A stretch of 64,000 nt of DNA, from contig NZ_JALPRX010000016.1 of the NCBI RefSeq assembly GCF_023223525.1, forward strand, positions 1-64,000, in the 5' to 3' direction. Under the pieces are notes generated by a model that was given only the letters and a program-made list of their open reading frames with translations, was not told the origin of the DNA and made no database searches. A program made the position numbers and the translations under genes. Below are positions 8,759-17,257 of the stretch, piece after piece (position 1 is the first letter of the stretch; every line of letters starts with the position of its first letter). This DNA is from Roseomonas acroporae. GTDB taxonomy: Bacteria > Pseudomonadota > Alphaproteobacteria > Acetobacterales > Acetobacteraceae.

Positions 8759-9832
8759 GTGAGCATGCGTATCGCGCAGGTCGCCCCGCTGGCTGAGGCG
8801 GTTCCCCCGAAGCTCTATGGCGGCACGGAGCGGATCGTCTCCAACCTGACGGAGGAGCTGGTGGCCCTCGGCCACGAGGTCACGCTGTTCGCCAGCGGCG
8901 ACAGCGTGACCGCCGCCGAGCTGGACGCCATCGTCCCCTGCGCCCTGCGCCTCGACCCGTCGGTGCGCGACACGCTGGCGCCCACCGTGCTCCAGGTCTC
9001 GCGCGTCGTGCGGCGGGCGCACGAGTTCGACGTGATCCACTTCCACATCGACCACCTCCAGCTCCTCGCCATGCGCGGCGTGGAGGTGCCCTTCCTGACC
9101 ACCCTGCACGGCCGCCTGGACCTGCCCGAGATCGCGCCGCTCTTCGCCGCGCATCCCGAGGCGCCGTTCGTCTCCATCTCCGATTCCCAGCGCCGGCCGC
9201 TGCACGGCGTGAACTGGGCCGGCACCGTGCTGCACGGGCTGCCGACCGACGTGCTGCGCCCGTCGCTGCCGCAGGGCCGCCGGCAGGACGGCTACCTCGC
9301 CTTCCTCGGCCGCATCTCGCCCGAGAAGGGGCCGGACGCCGCCATCCGCATCGCCCGCGCCACCGGCATGAGGCTGCGCATCGCCGCGAAGGTGGACCGG
9401 GTCGATGAAGAGTATTACGAAACGGCGGTCCGGCCGCTGATCGAGGAGGCCGGTGACCAGGTGGAGTTCATCGGCGAGATCGGCGAGTCGCAGAAGGCCG
9501 GGTTCCTCGGCGGCGCGGCGGGCCTGCTCTTCCCGATCGACTGGCCGGAGCCCTTCGGCCTCGTCATGATCGAGGCGATGGCCTGCGGCACCCCCGTGGT
9601 CGCCTTCAACCGTGGCTCCGTGCCCGAGGTGCTGGAGGATGGCGTGACCGGCTTCATCGTCGAGGACGAGATCAGCGCGGTGGCCGCGGTGCGCCGCCTC
9701 GCCTCCCTGGACCGCGGCACGATCCGCCAGACCTTCGAGACCCGCTTCAGCGCGCGCCGCATGGCCGAGGACTACCTCGCCCTGTACCGCAAGCTGGCCC
9801 AGGCCGGCCGGCCGCAGCTGCGGGTCGCCTGA
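8759..9832 (+). CDS. Glycosyltransferase family 4 protein
   Basis: A 357-residue GT-B fold glycosyltransferase. The N-terminal half has the family opening IAQVAPLAEAVPPKLYGGTE. The C-terminal half has the donor-binding segment FLGRISPEKG and the E-x7-E motif in EPFGLVMIEAMACGTP. It would transfer a sugar from a nucleotide-sugar donor in the cytoplasm; the acceptor is unknown. GTG 8759 is 4 nt after AGGAGG, and an ATG two codons later is an alternative. The gene ends 4 nt before the debranching-type enzyme, so they form one operon, probably driven by the EcfG-like promoter upstream. Confidence 0.9.
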   Translation: MSMRIAQVAPLAEAVPPKLYGGTERIVSNLTEELVALGHEVTLFASGDSVTAAELDAIVPCALRLDPSVRDTLAPTVLQVSRVVRRAHEFDVIHFHIDHLQLLAMRGVEVPFLTTLHGRLDLPEIAPLFAAHPEAPFVSISDSQRRPLHGVNWAGTVLHGLPTDVLRPSLPQGRRQDGYLAFLGRISPEKGPDAAIRIARATGMRLRIAAKVDRVDEEYYETAVRPLIEEAGDQVEFIGEIGESQKAGFLGGAAGLLFPIDWPEPFGLVMIEAMACGTPVVAFNRGSVPEVLEDGVTGFIVEDEISAVAAVRRLASLDRGTIRQTFETRFSARRMAEDYLALYRKLAQAGRPQLRVA

Positions 9833-9836
9833 CTTG

Positions 9837-12020
9837 ATGGCGGCGGCGCAGGCGGAGTCGGCGGAGGAAAGCTTCACCATCGCCGCCACGGCGGCGACCG
9901 CGCTCGCCATCGCCCGACCACGCACGCTGAAGAGCGGCAACACCTTCGTGGTGCTCGACCTCTTCGGCGACGCGCAGTGGCACGCCGCCACCGCCGAGGG
10001 CCTGTTCCACGAGGACACGCGCTACCTCTCGCGCATCGCGTTGCGGATCAACGGGGAGCGGCCGCTGCTGCTCTCCTCGATGGTCAGCGAGGACAACGCG
10101 CTGCTGTCGATCGACCTGACCAACCCGGATTTCGGCCAGCGCGGCCAGCTGCAGATGATGCGCGACACCGTCCACCTGCAGCGATCCTTCGTCTGCGGCG
10201 ACGGCGTGCTGCACCAGCGCCTGACGCTGCGCAATTTCGGCGCCGAGCCGATCGAGTTCGAGCTGCACCTGGAGCAGGCGGCGGACTTCGCCGACCTGTT
10301 CGAGGTGCGCGGCATGCACCGGCCCGAGCGCGGCACGCTGCTGCCGCCGGAGACGCTGCCGGACGGCGTGCTGCTCGGCTACCGCGGGCTGGACGGCGTG
10401 ACGCGCCGGAGCCGGCTGAGCTTCGCGCCGCCACCGGACGAGGCGCAGGGCACGGAGGTGCGCTACCGCCTTCGCCTCGCCCCGGCCGAGGAGCGGGTGA
10501 TCGACATCGCCTGCCGCTGCGAGCGCGAGGGCGCCCCGCCGCCGCGCGACCTCGGCCTCGACGGCTGGCTGGCCACGCACCAGGAGTGGACCGCCCGGCG
10601 GCGCGACGAGGTGGTGGACATCTACACCGCCAACGAATCCTTCAACGACTGGATCAACCGCTCGCGCGCCGACCTCGACATGCTGGCGACGCGCGCGCCG
10701 GAGGGGCCTTTCCCCTATGCCGGCATCCCCTGGTTCAGTACCGCCTTCGGGCGCGACTCGCTCATCACCGCGCTGCAATGCCTCTGGCTCGACCCCACCC
10801 TGGCGAGCGCGGTGCTGCGCTACCTCGCCGCGCGCCAGGCGACGAGGCTCGATCCGGCGCTGGATGCCGAGCCGGGCAAGATCCTGCACGAGACCCGCAA
10901 GGGCGAGATGGCGGCGCTCGGCGAGGTTCCCTTCGGCCTCTACTACGGCTCGGTGGACGCCACGCCGCTCTTCGTGGTGCTGCTCGACGCCTATCACGCC
11001 CGCACCGGCGACCTCGCCCTGGTGCGCGCGCTGTGGCCCAACGTCGAGGCGGCGCTGGGCTGGATGGAATGCCACGGCGACCCGGACGGGGACGGCTTCC
11101 TCACCTACGACCGTCGCGCCTCCAACGGGCTGCTGAACCAGGGCTGGAAGGACAGCCACGACGCGGTGTTCCATGCCGATGGCCGGCTCGCCGAGGCGCC
11201 GATCGCCCTGGCCGAGGTGCAGGCCTACGCCTACGGCGCCTGGAACGGCGCGGCACGCCTGGCGCGGCTGCTCGGCGACGCGCCGCGCGCCGGGGCGCTG
11301 GAGCGGCGCGCCGCGCGGCTGCGCGAGCGGTTCGAGGCGCGCTTCTGGTGCGAGGAACTCGGCCTCTACGCCCTGGCGATCGACGGCTCCGGGCAGCCCT
11401 GCCGCGTCCGCGCCTCCAATGGCGGCCACACGCTGCTCACCGGCATCGCCGGGCCCGAGCGGGCCGCGCGCATGGCCGCGACCATGCTGGAGCCGTCCTT
11501 CTTCTGCGGCTGGGGCGTGCGCACCGTCGCCGAGGGCGAGTCGCGCTACAACCCGATGAGCTACCACAACGGCTCGGTCTGGCCGCACGACAACGGGCTG
11601 ATCGCCATGGGGCTGGCCCGGTACGGGCTGCACGGCCCGATGCTGCGGCTGCTGGGCGGGATGTTCGATTCCGCCATCTGGACCGAGGCCAAGCGCCTGC
11701 CGGAGCTGTTCTGCGGCTTCCCCCGCCGGCCCGGCGAGGGGCCGACCGCCTACCCGGTCGCCTGCCTGCCGCAGGCCTGGGCCAGCGCCACCGCCTTCGC
11801 CGCGCTCGGCGCCATGCTGGGCATCGGCTTCCGGCCGGAGGCGCGGCAGATCCGCTTCGAGCGCAGCGTGCTGCCGCAATGGCTGGAATGGGTGCGGCTG
11901 AAGAACCTGCGGCTCGGCGACGCCTCGGTGGACGTGCTGCTGCGCCGATTCCACCCGAGCGGCGTCTCGGTGAGCGTGCTGCGCCGGGAGGGCGACGTCG
12001 AGGTGGCGGTCATCACCTGA
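9837..12020 (+). CDS. Amylo-alpha-1,6-glucosidase/glycogen-debranching-like protein
   Basis: A 727-residue protein with an N-terminal GDE_N-type domain (about 35-230, containing LFHEDTRYLSRI) and a C-terminal six-hairpin glycosidase domain (about 275-690). In the latter are IPWFSTAFGRDSLITAL, the SSNG/LNQGWKDS region, and NPMSYHNGSVWPHDN, which hold the expected acidic catalytic residues. The family cleaves alpha-1,6 links or acts on small alpha-glucosides. With the glycosyltransferase just upstream it may make or trim a stress-related glycoside. A TTG directly before the ATG is another possible start. A 19-bp perfect hairpin (family B element) follows the gene and may end the transcript. Confidence 0.88.
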   Translation: MAAAQAESAEESFTIAATAATALAIARPRTLKSGNTFVVLDLFGDAQWHAATAEGLFHEDTRYLSRIALRINGERPLLLSSMVSEDNALLSIDLTNPDFGQRGQLQMMRDTVHLQRSFVCGDGVLHQRLTLRNFGAEPIEFELHLEQAADFADLFEVRGMHRPERGTLLPPETLPDGVLLGYRGLDGVTRRSRLSFAPPPDEAQGTEVRYRLRLAPAEERVIDIACRCEREGAPPPRDLGLDGWLATHQEWTARRRDEVVDIYTANESFNDWINRSRADLDMLATRAPEGPFPYAGIPWFSTAFGRDSLITALQCLWLDPTLASAVLRYLAARQATRLDPALDAEPGKILHETRKGEMAALGEVPFGLYYGSVDATPLFVVLLDAYHARTGDLALVRALWPNVEAALGWMECHGDPDGDGFLTYDRRASNGLLNQGWKDSHDAVFHADGRLAEAPIALAEVQAYAYGAWNGAARLARLLGDAPRAGALERRAARLRERFEARFWCEELGLYALAIDGSGQPCRVRASNGGHTLLTGIAGPERAARMAATMLEPSFFCGWGVRTVAEGESRYNPMSYHNGSVWPHDNGLIAMGLARYGLHGPMLRLLGGMFDSAIWTEAKRLPELFCGFPRRPGEGPTAYPVACLPQAWASATAFAALGAMLGIGFRPEARQIRFERSVLPQWLEWVRLKNLRLGDASVDVLLRRFHPSGVSVSVLRREGDVEVAVIT

Positions 12021-12061
12021 GGGCGGCGGCCCCCGGACCCGCCCCGACTCACGCCGGCCGC

Positions 12062-12179
12062 CGATCCGGGCTGCAGCGAACCGCAGTCCGGTCGGGACTG
12101 CGGTTCGCTGCAGCTCGATTGTTCCCGGCGCGGATTCACGCCGCCGGGCGTATCCGCCCGCCGGCGATCCGCTCTAGCC
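12062..12179 (+). repeat. Dispersed palindromic element, family B, copy 1
   Basis: The element starts with a perfect 19-bp inverted repeat, CTGCAGCGAACCGCAGTCC at 12071-12089 and its complement at 12095-12113, with a 5-nt loop GGTCG. A second imperfect palindrome around GGGCGTATCCGCCC follows at 12146-12160. The last 40 nt (12140-12179) are identical to 39126-39165 in the opposite orientation, and the hairpin part recurs at 51951-51987. It lies between a gene end and the TauD-type gene start, so it may act as a terminator. Confidence 0.85.
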
Positions 12180-12209
12180 TGGAAGGAAGCCGGGAGTGGG
12201 AGAGGCGCC

Positions 12210-13265
12210 ATGAATGAGACACCGGAGTTCCGGCCTGTGGCCGATGCCAGCGTCTGGCGCGGCGCCGATCTGGTCGGGGACCCGGCCTGGATCCACTGGC
12301 TCGGGGCCGACGAGGTGGAGGAGCTGGCGGCGGCGCTGGCCGTCGCGCGGGCCAAGGGGGAGCGCGACGGGGAAAAGGGCAGGGGCCTCGCCACCACCGC
12401 CATCACCCGCGACGACTTCCCGTTGCCGACGCTCGGCCCCCGTCTCGCGGCGCTGCGCGAGGAGGCGCGGCTCGGGCGCGGCTTCTTCCTGATCCGCGGC
12501 CTGCCCGCCGACCGCTTCGACGAGGCGGAGCGCGAGGCGATCTTCTGGGGCATCGGCACCTGGCTCGGCAGCCCGGTCTCGCAGAACGCGCATGGCGAGC
12601 TGCTCGGCCACGTCTTCGACCAGGGCCGCACCTACGGCGCCGCCAACACGCGCGGCTACCAGACCAACGCCCGGCTGCCCTACCACACCGATCGCTGCGA
12701 CCTCGTCGGCCTGCTCTGCCAGCGCAAGGCGAAGGCGGGCGGGCTCTCCAGCATCGTCAGCACCATGGCGGTGCACGACGAGATCCTGCGCACCCGCCCG
12801 GACCTGCTGCCCTACCTGTATCGCGGCTACCGCTACGGCGAGCGCGAGGCCGCCGACCGGCCGGACGGGGTGACGCCGCACCGCATCCCGGTGTTCAGCC
12901 GCCAGGACGGCCTGCTGAGCTGCCGCTTCATCCGCTCGCCCATCGACATGGCGGTGAGGCGCACCGGCATCCCGCACGAGCCGGCCGAGGCCGAGGCGCT
13001 GGAGCTGATGACGCGGCTGACCGAGGACCCGGAACTGCGCCTCGACATGGACCTGGAGCCCGGGGACATGCAGTTCTGCAACAACTACGTCACCGCCCAT
13101 TCCCGCACCGGCTTCGAGGATTTCGCCGAGCCCGCACGGCGCCGGCTGATGGTGCGGCTGTGGCTCTCCTTCCCCGAGCGCCGGAAGCTGGCGCCCGATT
13201 TCGGCGAGCATGACGGGATTCCGCAGCGGCTCGCGGCCGAGGCGGCGCCGCCCGTGCCGGCGTAG
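12210..13265 (+). CDS. TauD/TfdA family Fe(II)/2-oxoglutarate dioxygenase
   Basis: A 351-residue non-haem iron dioxygenase. The facial triad is visible as H159-T-D161 in PYHTDRCDLVG and the distal His at 297 in VTAHSRTGF. The 2-oxoglutarate-binding Arg follows in the RRRLMVRLWLS segment. Such enzymes hydroxylate or cleave small organic substrates (taurine, sulfonates, gamma-butyrobetaine-like compounds), and the substrate here is not clear. The ATG at 12210 sits behind GGGAGTGGGAGAGG. It is a single-gene unit bounded by a family B repeat and an AT-rich leader. Confidence 0.9.
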   Translation: MNETPEFRPVADASVWRGADLVGDPAWIHWLGADEVEELAAALAVARAKGERDGEKGRGLATTAITRDDFPLPTLGPRLAALREEARLGRGFFLIRGLPADRFDEAEREAIFWGIGTWLGSPVSQNAHGELLGHVFDQGRTYGAANTRGYQTNARLPYHTDRCDLVGLLCQRKAKAGGLSSIVSTMAVHDEILRTRPDLLPYLYRGYRYGEREAADRPDGVTPHRIPVFSRQDGLLSCRFIRSPIDMAVRRTGIPHEPAEAEALELMTRLTEDPELRLDMDLEPGDMQFCNNYVTAHSRTGFEDFAEPARRRLMVRLWLSFPERRKLAPDFGEHDGIPQRLAAEAAPPVPA

Positions 13266-13634
13266 GTCCGGACCGGGCGGCCGAGTCCCCCGGGCAGGCG
13301 CCGGAGCCCGGGCCGGACGGGCGACGGCACGGCGTGCCGGCTCGGTTCCGTGCGCCGGCACGCCGCGGGGAGACGACCGCCGCGCCGGCGCGATCCCGCT
13401 CGCGCGGACCTTGCTCCGCGCCGCCGCGCCGACACCCGCCATTCCGCTCGTCCGGGCCGGTGTTCCGGCTCGCATCGCCATGCCCGGATACCTCGGGACC
13501 GGCAACGGGGTTCGTCCAGGCTGCGGCAGCGGAGATAGAATTCCGCTATATCTGTTATACAACCAGCGATTATTGACAATAACATTGCCGGTTAACGAGT
13601 ATTGCCGCGAGAATAAGAACTCGCGGAGAAAAGA
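13266..13634 (+). other. Leader of the catabolic cluster, with AT-rich patch
   Basis: A 369-nt gap. The first 270 nt are GC-rich without a clear signal. The stretch 13540-13625 is strikingly AT-rich for this genome and contains TTGACA at 13573-13578 and GTTATACAAC at about 13554-13563. A regulator-binding site and promoter for the amidohydrolase gene are likely here, though a good -10 box at the right distance is missing. Confidence 0.5.
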
Positions 13635-14582
13635 ATGCATTCCCTGGGAGGGGGTAACCGATCGCCGGGCGCCGTGTCCGCGCCGTCGGAACCAGGGCGG
13701 GAAGTCGCGGGCGCCGTACCCGGATGCCTCGCCCCGCTCGACGAGGTCTCCGCCCCGGGCTGGACTCCCCCGGCGCACGCCACCGACTGCCATTTCCACA
13801 TCAACGGCCCCTACGATCGCTATCCTCTGAGCGAGGGCCGCATCTACGATCCGCCGGCCGCGCTCATACCGGATTATCTGCGCGTGGCACGGCGGCTGGG
13901 CCTCGAACGGATGGTGGTGGTGCAGCCCAGCACCTTCGGCACGGACAATGCCTGCACGCTCGATGCGGTGCAGGCGCTCGGCCCGGCGCGCACCCGCGCC
14001 GTCGTGGTGGTGGACGACGAGGTGAGCGAGGCCACGCTCGGCGCCATGCACGCGGCCGGCGCGCGCGGCGTGCGATACAACGTCATCCACGGCAACGGGC
14101 CCACCCTCGGCTGCCTCGCCCGTCTCGCCGAGCGGCTCGCTCCCCTCGGCTGGCATATCCAGTTCTATGGCGACGCCGAGCGGCTGCCGGACCTGGAGCC
14201 CGTGCTCGCGGCCCTGCCGGTGCCGGTCGTGCTCGACCACATGGCGGGCGTGACCGGCGCGCGCGGCGTCGACAGCGCCGGCTTCAGGGCGGCTGAGCGG
14301 CTGCTGGCGTCGGGGCGCGCCTACGTGAAGCTCTGCGCCTACCGCAGCTCCGCGCAGGGATTCCCCTACCCGGATGTCGATCCCATCGGCCGGCGCTTCG
14401 TGGCGGCGGCGCCCGAGCGGTGCCTGTGGGGCACCGATTGGCCGCATCCCAGCCTGTTCGGCGCGACGCAGATGCCCGATGACGGCCGGCTGCTCGACCT
14501 GCTCGGCGCCTGGGCGCCCACGCAGGCGCTGCGGCAGGCGATCCTGGTGGACAATCCCGCCCGGCTCTACGGCTTCGACTGA
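13635..14582 (+). CDS. LigI-like amidohydrolase family protein
   Basis: A 315-residue TIM-barrel hydrolase of the amidohydrolase-2 type, close to 2-pyrone-4,6-dicarboxylate lactonase (LigI). Visible landmarks are the metal-ligand HxH, H53-F-H55 in TDCHFHINGPYDRYP, QPSTFGTDN, VLDHMAG, and the late WGTDWPHPS segment with its catalytic Asp. It opens a cluster with an aromatic-acid-type MFS importer and a deacetylase-fold hydrolase, suggesting hydrolysis of a lactone or cyclic carboxylate in a catabolic pathway. The first 45 residues are poorly conserved, so the true start could be later than the ATG at 13635. Confidence 0.85.
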   Translation: MHSLGGGNRSPGAVSAPSEPGREVAGAVPGCLAPLDEVSAPGWTPPAHATDCHFHINGPYDRYPLSEGRIYDPPAALIPDYLRVARRLGLERMVVVQPSTFGTDNACTLDAVQALGPARTRAVVVVDDEVSEATLGAMHAAGARGVRYNVIHGNGPTLGCLARLAERLAPLGWHIQFYGDAERLPDLEPVLAALPVPVVLDHMAGVTGARGVDSAGFRAAERLLASGRAYVKLCAYRSSAQGFPYPDVDPIGRRFVAAAPERCLWGTDWPHPSLFGATQMPDDGRLLDLLGAWAPTQALRQAILVDNPARLYGFD

Positions 14583-14646
14583 GGACTGGCGCGCGGGCGC
14601 CCGCCCCGGCCAGGAAGAACCCCGAGGATCAGGTCGCCGGACACGG

Positions 14647-14692
14647 CGCGTGCCACCAGCACGTGCCACTGGCGCGTGCCACTGGCGCGTGC
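14647..14692. repeat. 13-bp tandem repeat, 3.5 units
   Basis: Units CGCGTGCCACCAG, CACGTGCCACTGG and CGCGTGCCACTGG follow each other, then a partial CGCGTGC. The array lies between the amidohydrolase and the MFS gene. Confidence 0.8.
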
Positions 14693-14761
14693 GCGCCCGC
14701 GGGCCGCCGCGCCCGCGTGCCGGACGACAGGACAGGCACCGGAACAACGAAAGGAAACGTC

Positions 14762-16066
14762 ATGGTGGCGATCGAGAAAGCGGCCACGCTCGGGAAGGCC
14801 CCGCCGGCGGCCGAGGACACCAGCCTGTTGGGCTTCTACGCCGACATGAACGTCGGCGAGCGGCGGACCTTCTGGAATTGCGCCGCCGGCTGGGCGCTCG
14901 ACGGCATGGACTTCCTGATCTATCCGCTCGTCATCGGGACGGTGATGGCGCTGTGGAACATCACCGCCGGGCAGGCCGGCCTCGTGGCCACGGCGACGCT
15001 GCTGGCCTCGGCCGTCGGCGGCTGGCTCGCGGGCTATCTCGCGGACCGCATCGGCCGCGTCCTGACCCTGCAGATCACCATCGTCTGGTTCTCCTTCTTC
15101 AGCCTGCTCTGCGCCTTCGTGCAGGACTACAACCAGCTCCTGATCGTGCGGACGCTGCTCGGCCTCGGCTTCGGCGGCGAATGGGCGGTGGGCGCCATCC
15201 TGATGGGCGAGATGGTGCGCCCGCAGTATCGCGGACGGGCGGTCGGCTCCGTGCAGTCCGGCTGGGCGGTCGGCTGGGGCGCCGCCGTGCTGCTGCAGGC
15301 CATCTGCTTCTCGATCTTCCCGGCCGAGGTCGCCTGGCGCTACATGTTCGCGGTCGGCGCGCTGCCCGCCGTCCTCATCTTCTTCGTCCGGCGCTACGTC
15401 GAGGAGCCTGAGATCGCCGCGACGTCCCGCGCCCGCCGGGCGCAGTCCGGCGACCATCCCGCGCTCACCGAGATCTTCACCGGCCCCTACCTGCGCACGA
15501 CCCTGCTCGCCTCGTTCATGATGTGCGGCGCCCAGGGCAGCTACTACGCCATGAGCACCTGGGTCCCGCGCTTCCTCACCACCGAGCGCGGCCTGACCCT
15601 GGTGGGCTCGACCGGCTACCTCGCCACGCTCATCGTCGGCAGCTTCGTCGGCTACCTGACCGGCGCCTGGCTCGCCGACAGGATCGGGCGGCGCAAGCTG
15701 TTCCTGACCTTCTCGCTCGGCGCCATCGCCATGATCCTGCTCTACATGAAGGCGCCGCTGCCGACCGGGGCCTTCTGGCTGCTGGGGCTGCCGCTCGGCT
15801 TCTTCTCCACGGGCTTCTTCTCGGGGATCGGGCCGTTCCTCACCGAGCTCTTCCCCACCCGCCTGCGGGGGTCCGGCCAGGGGTTCTGCTACAATTTCGG
15901 CCGCGGCATGGGCGCCCTCTTCCCGGCCCTCGTCGGGGTCATGGCGGATCACACCTCGCTCGCCAACGCCATCACGGTCTTCGCGGTCGCGGCCTACGCC
16001 ATCTTCTTCCTGACCGCCTTCGCCTTCCCGGAGACCCGCGGCAAGGTCCTCGACGCCGAGGCCTGA
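14762..16066 (+). CDS. MFS transporter, aromatic/organic acid:H+ symporter type
   Basis: A 434-residue major-facilitator protein with 12 expected membrane segments. Family motifs are GGWLAGYLADRIGR between segments 2 and 3, the GFGGEWAVGAILMGE segment 4, and DRIGRRK in the matching loop of the second half. The overall pattern fits AAHS/sialate-type carboxylate symporters. It probably imports the carboxylate handled by the adjoining hydrolases. ATG 14762 follows GAAAGGAAACGTC. A hairpin with 11-bp arms (16077-16087 and 16110-16120) lies between it and the next gene and could lower expression of the last gene. Confidence 0.9.
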   Translation: MVAIEKAATLGKAPPAAEDTSLLGFYADMNVGERRTFWNCAAGWALDGMDFLIYPLVIGTVMALWNITAGQAGLVATATLLASAVGGWLAGYLADRIGRVLTLQITIVWFSFFSLLCAFVQDYNQLLIVRTLLGLGFGGEWAVGAILMGEMVRPQYRGRAVGSVQSGWAVGWGAAVLLQAICFSIFPAEVAWRYMFAVGALPAVLIFFVRRYVEEPEIAATSRARRAQSGDHPALTEIFTGPYLRTTLLASFMMCGAQGSYYAMSTWVPRFLTTERGLTLVGSTGYLATLIVGSFVGYLTGAWLADRIGRRKLFLTFSLGAIAMILLYMKAPLPTGAFWLLGLPLGFFSTGFFSGIGPFLTELFPTRLRGSGQGFCYNFGRGMGALFPALVGVMADHTSLANAITVFAVAAYAIFFLTAFAFPETRGKVLDAEA

Positions 16067-16076
16067 ACCCCCTTCA

Positions 16077-16120
16077 CGTCCGGGCCGCTCCCCCGAGCGC
16101 GGGATCGGCCGGCCCGGACG
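16077..16120 (+). terminator. Intra-cluster hairpin
   Basis: CGTCCGGGCCG at 16077-16087 pairs with CGGCCCGGACG at 16110-16120 across a 22-nt loop. There is no T-tract. It could attenuate transcription or protect the 3' end of the MFS transcript. Confidence 0.4.
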
Positions 16121-16149
16121 CCGAGGAACAACAGCGAGGGTAAGCCGAC

Positions 16150-17031
16150 ATGACGGAACTGCATCAGGCGGGGGAGCCCGGCGCCCGGGCCGCCTTCCGC
16201 TGGCCCGGTGGCCGCTCGGTGGCCGTGGTGCTGAGCATCGCCTACGAGGTCTGGGCGGAAGGGCACGTCTCTGGGGTGGGGCCCATGGGCAATCCGCTGC
16301 CGCCGGGCGTGTTCGACACCAACGCCGATTCCTATGGCCGCTACGGCGCCCGGACCGGGATCGGCCGCCTGCTGCGCCTCGTCGGGAAGGTGGGCGTCCC
16401 CGTCGACGTCTTCACCTCCGGCGCCCTCGCCGAGCGCGATCCGGCGCAGGTGAGGGCCATCGCGGCGGCGGGGCACGGCATCGTCGCGCACGGCTACACG
16501 CAGGACGCCATTCCGGCGAAGCTCACGCCGGAGCAGGAGGCGGAGAGCATCCGCCTCACCACCGAGCGCCTCGCCGACGTCACGGGCCGCCGGCCCTCGG
16601 GCTGGATCAGCCCGCGGGCTTCCCCGGGGCCCGCCACCCGCGATCTCCTGGCACGGGCCGGCTATCGCTGGCACGCCGACGGCCTCGACGCGGACCTGCC
16701 CCATGTCGAGCATCACGCGGGCCGGCCGCTGGTGAGCGTGCCCCTCGGCGTCGAGCTGAACGACCTCGCCCATGCCATGCGCCACGGCCGCACGCCGCGG
16801 CAGTTCATCGAGATGTTCGAGGACGCGGTCACGCACTGCCTGGCCGACGCGGACCACCCCGTGGTCCTCGACGTTCTCGTGCATGCCCATTGCTACGGCC
16901 GGCCCGCCAGCGCCTGGGCCTTCGCCGAGATCGCCCGCCTCTGCCTGGGGCACGACGAACTGTGGCTCACCACCCGGGAGCGGATCGCCGACGTCGTTCT
17001 CGCCGACCAGGGCGAGTCCCGCTCGCCGTGA
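16150..17031 (+). CDS. Polysaccharide deacetylase family protein
   Basis: A 293-residue NodB-fold hydrolase, closest in layout to the PuuE/allantoinase-like branch rather than to chitin deacetylases. The His motif is seen in GHGIVAHGYTQD, and RPSGWISPRASPGPATRDLL matches the family's second half. The usual first motif TFDD is replaced by LSIAYEVW, which is common in the amide-hydrolysing branch. No signal peptide is seen, so it should be cytoplasmic. Its place behind an importer and a LigI-like hydrolase suggests a small amide or ester substrate. ATG 16150 lies 7 nt after GCGAGGGTAAG. Confidence 0.85.
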   Translation: MTELHQAGEPGARAAFRWPGGRSVAVVLSIAYEVWAEGHVSGVGPMGNPLPPGVFDTNADSYGRYGARTGIGRLLRLVGKVGVPVDVFTSGALAERDPAQVRAIAAAGHGIVAHGYTQDAIPAKLTPEQEAESIRLTTERLADVTGRRPSGWISPRASPGPATRDLLARAGYRWHADGLDADLPHVEHHAGRPLVSVPLGVELNDLAHAMRHGRTPRQFIEMFEDAVTHCLADADHPVVLDVLVHAHCYGRPASAWAFAEIARLCLGHDELWLTTRERIADVVLADQGESRSP

Positions 17032-17110
17032 CTCGCGGAACGGCTCCAGTTCCTCGGCTTTTCGGGCATCCTCACCCGGTCAGGTGACTCCGCCCGACCG
17101 GGATCCGCCC

Positions 17111-17152
17111 CGATGGCCACGCCCCGATGGCCACGCCCCGATGGCCACGCCA
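17111..17152. repeat. 14-bp tandem repeat, 3 units
   Basis: CGATGGCCACGCCC occurs at 17111-17124 and 17125-17138, and with one change at 17139-17152. It lies in the gap between the convergent deacetylase and cysteine synthase genes. Confidence 0.85.
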
Positions 17153-17257
17153 CGGATGCCCTTCCGGCCGGCCCGGGACCGGCCAGGCGGGGGCGCCAGC
17201 CGGCCTGGCGGCTTCGTCGGCCGTTGCCGGGCGGCTCGGGACGGCGGCCGACCGCCG

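Noticed and set aside
13554-13563. GntR-type operator GTTATACAAC
   Set aside because: The dyad is incomplete and there is no adjacent regulator gene; recorded only as part of the AT-rich leader.
14647-14692. CRISPR or iteron-type origin
   Set aside because: Only 3.5 very short units, no spacers, no replication gene beside them.
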